Origin: Sulfurospirillum cavolei | Lineage (GTDB): Bacteria > Campylobacterota > Campylobacteria > Campylobacterales > Sulfurospirillaceae | Length of the DNA: 64,000 bases | Direction of reading: 5' to 3' | Assembly (NCBI RefSeq): GCF_001548055.1 | Contig: NZ_AP014724.1 | Coordinates: 1,426,001-1,490,000, forward strand | Shown: positions 63,774 through 64,000 of the stretch, in pieces | Position numbering within the stretch: the first letter of the stretch is position 1 | Layout of the letters: the number at the start of each line of letters is the position of its first letter | Program-made: the position numbers and the translations under genes | Notes under the pieces: generated by a model | What the model was told of the DNA's origin: nothing | The model's input: only the letters and a program-made list of their open reading frames with translations | Database searches by the model: none

Positions 63774-63983
63774 TTATTCCGAAATCTTTTTACAAACCTC
63801 TTCTTTCGGAAGACTCTTGGGGCCTGGTTGTATCCACCACGTTTCGTCGTTACTCAGTACCACTTCGCCGCCCCATTTTTCTTCGCTGTTAAATTCGATG
63901 GTTTTAATGGTCTCTTCCATATCTTTTTTTGCGATATAAAAGTAGATTTCGTTTCCCTCTTCGCGTAACATTACTTTTGCCAT
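63774..63983 (-). CDS. nifT: nitrogen fixation protein NifT/FixU
   Basis: A 69-residue protein matching NifT: KVMLREEGNEIYFYIAKKDMEETI at the start, then EKWGGEVVLSNDETWWIQP and a PKEEV tail. NifT is dispensable and of unknown function but occurs only in nif clusters. AAGGAGAAAAA precedes the ATG. It lies 99 nt upstream of nifA on the same strand; more nif genes are expected beyond the right edge. Confidence 0.88.
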   Translation of the reverse strand: MAKVMLREEGNEIYFYIAKKDMEETIKTIEFNSEEKWGGEVVLSNDETWWIQPGPKSLPKEEVCKKISE

Positions 63984-64000
63984 TTTTTCTCCTTAGGTTA

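Overview
The window looks like a chromosomal segment of a Campylobacterota (Epsilonproteobacteria) bacterium, most likely Sulfurospirillum-like. The evidence is the gene order flgI-flgJ-flgM-flgN-flgK as in Campylobacter, a cmeABC-type RND pump with an upstream CmeR-like repressor and a CmeR-like operator, sigma54 and sigma28 flagellar promoters of the epsilon type, several chemoreceptors, and a set of small proteins known mainly from this phylum. Left and right ends are open: gatB is cut at the left edge and a nif cluster starts at the right edge.

Layout. 1-10.7 kb (all minus): gatB, a ThiE/TenI protein, a small membrane protein, atpB; a SulP transporter with a tautomerase, a TIGR02757 protein and a lone oligopeptide-type ABC permease, which follow flgK in one tightly packed run; flgN-, flgM-, flgJ- and flgI-type genes behind a sigma54 promoter; rsmD and an unknown gene. 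10.7-13.5 kb (plus): flaG-fliD-fliS-fliT behind a textbook sigma28 promoter. 13.5-21 kb: a solute:sodium symporter with an unlisted 56-residue accessory protein, divergent from an arylpyruvate oxidation operon (iorA, iorB, two paaK paralogues around an ACT protein). 21-23.5 kb: an AT-rich islet with an AAA ATPase and a RhuM protein, possibly defence-related. 23.6-31 kb: DUF523/DUF1722 protein, a Cache chemoreceptor, photolyase, nitroreductase and a radical-SAM DNA-repair-like pair. 31-37.5 kb: cmeC-cmeB-cmeA and their TetR repressor. 37.6-41.5 kb: motA, motB, an ABC-F ATPase and an acidic protein. 41.5-54.5 kb: signalling-rich region with a metallo-hydrolase, a chemoreceptor, a broken HD-GYP gene, two small paralogous XRE regulators each divergent from a c-di-GMP gene, a ZIP transporter, the TPP-riboswitch operon thiD-cytX-thiM, a GGDEF protein, a large Cache-PAS-GGDEF-EAL protein and a cation antiporter. 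54.5-61.4 kb: rnpB, a zinc-binding-domain chemoreceptor, truD, thiL, a 92-bp tandem triplication, an unknown two-gene operon and a superoxide-reductase-like protein. 61.4-64 kb: a SIR2-like protein, nifA and nifT.

The genes group into motility and its control (flagellar axial proteins, stator, three chemoreceptors, c-di-GMP enzymes), thiamine synthesis and salvage (four loci), aromatic amino acid fermentation, drug efflux and the edge of nitrogen fixation. The most unusual signals are: (i) three tandem 92-nt units between thiL and the next gene, whose variable positions change in a compensatory way that preserves an RNA hairpin on the plus strand, each unit ending in a terminator-like hairpin; (ii) two homologous XRE regulators each facing a c-di-GMP gene with a pair of 14-bp near-palindromes over the promoters; (iii) a NifA without a C-terminal DNA-binding helix-turn-helix; (iv) a strong excess of the palindrome TTTACATGTAAA between 14 and 30 kb; (v) an HD-GYP gene broken at a C7 tract and by an in-frame TGA. 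All counts and frame analyses were done by eye.
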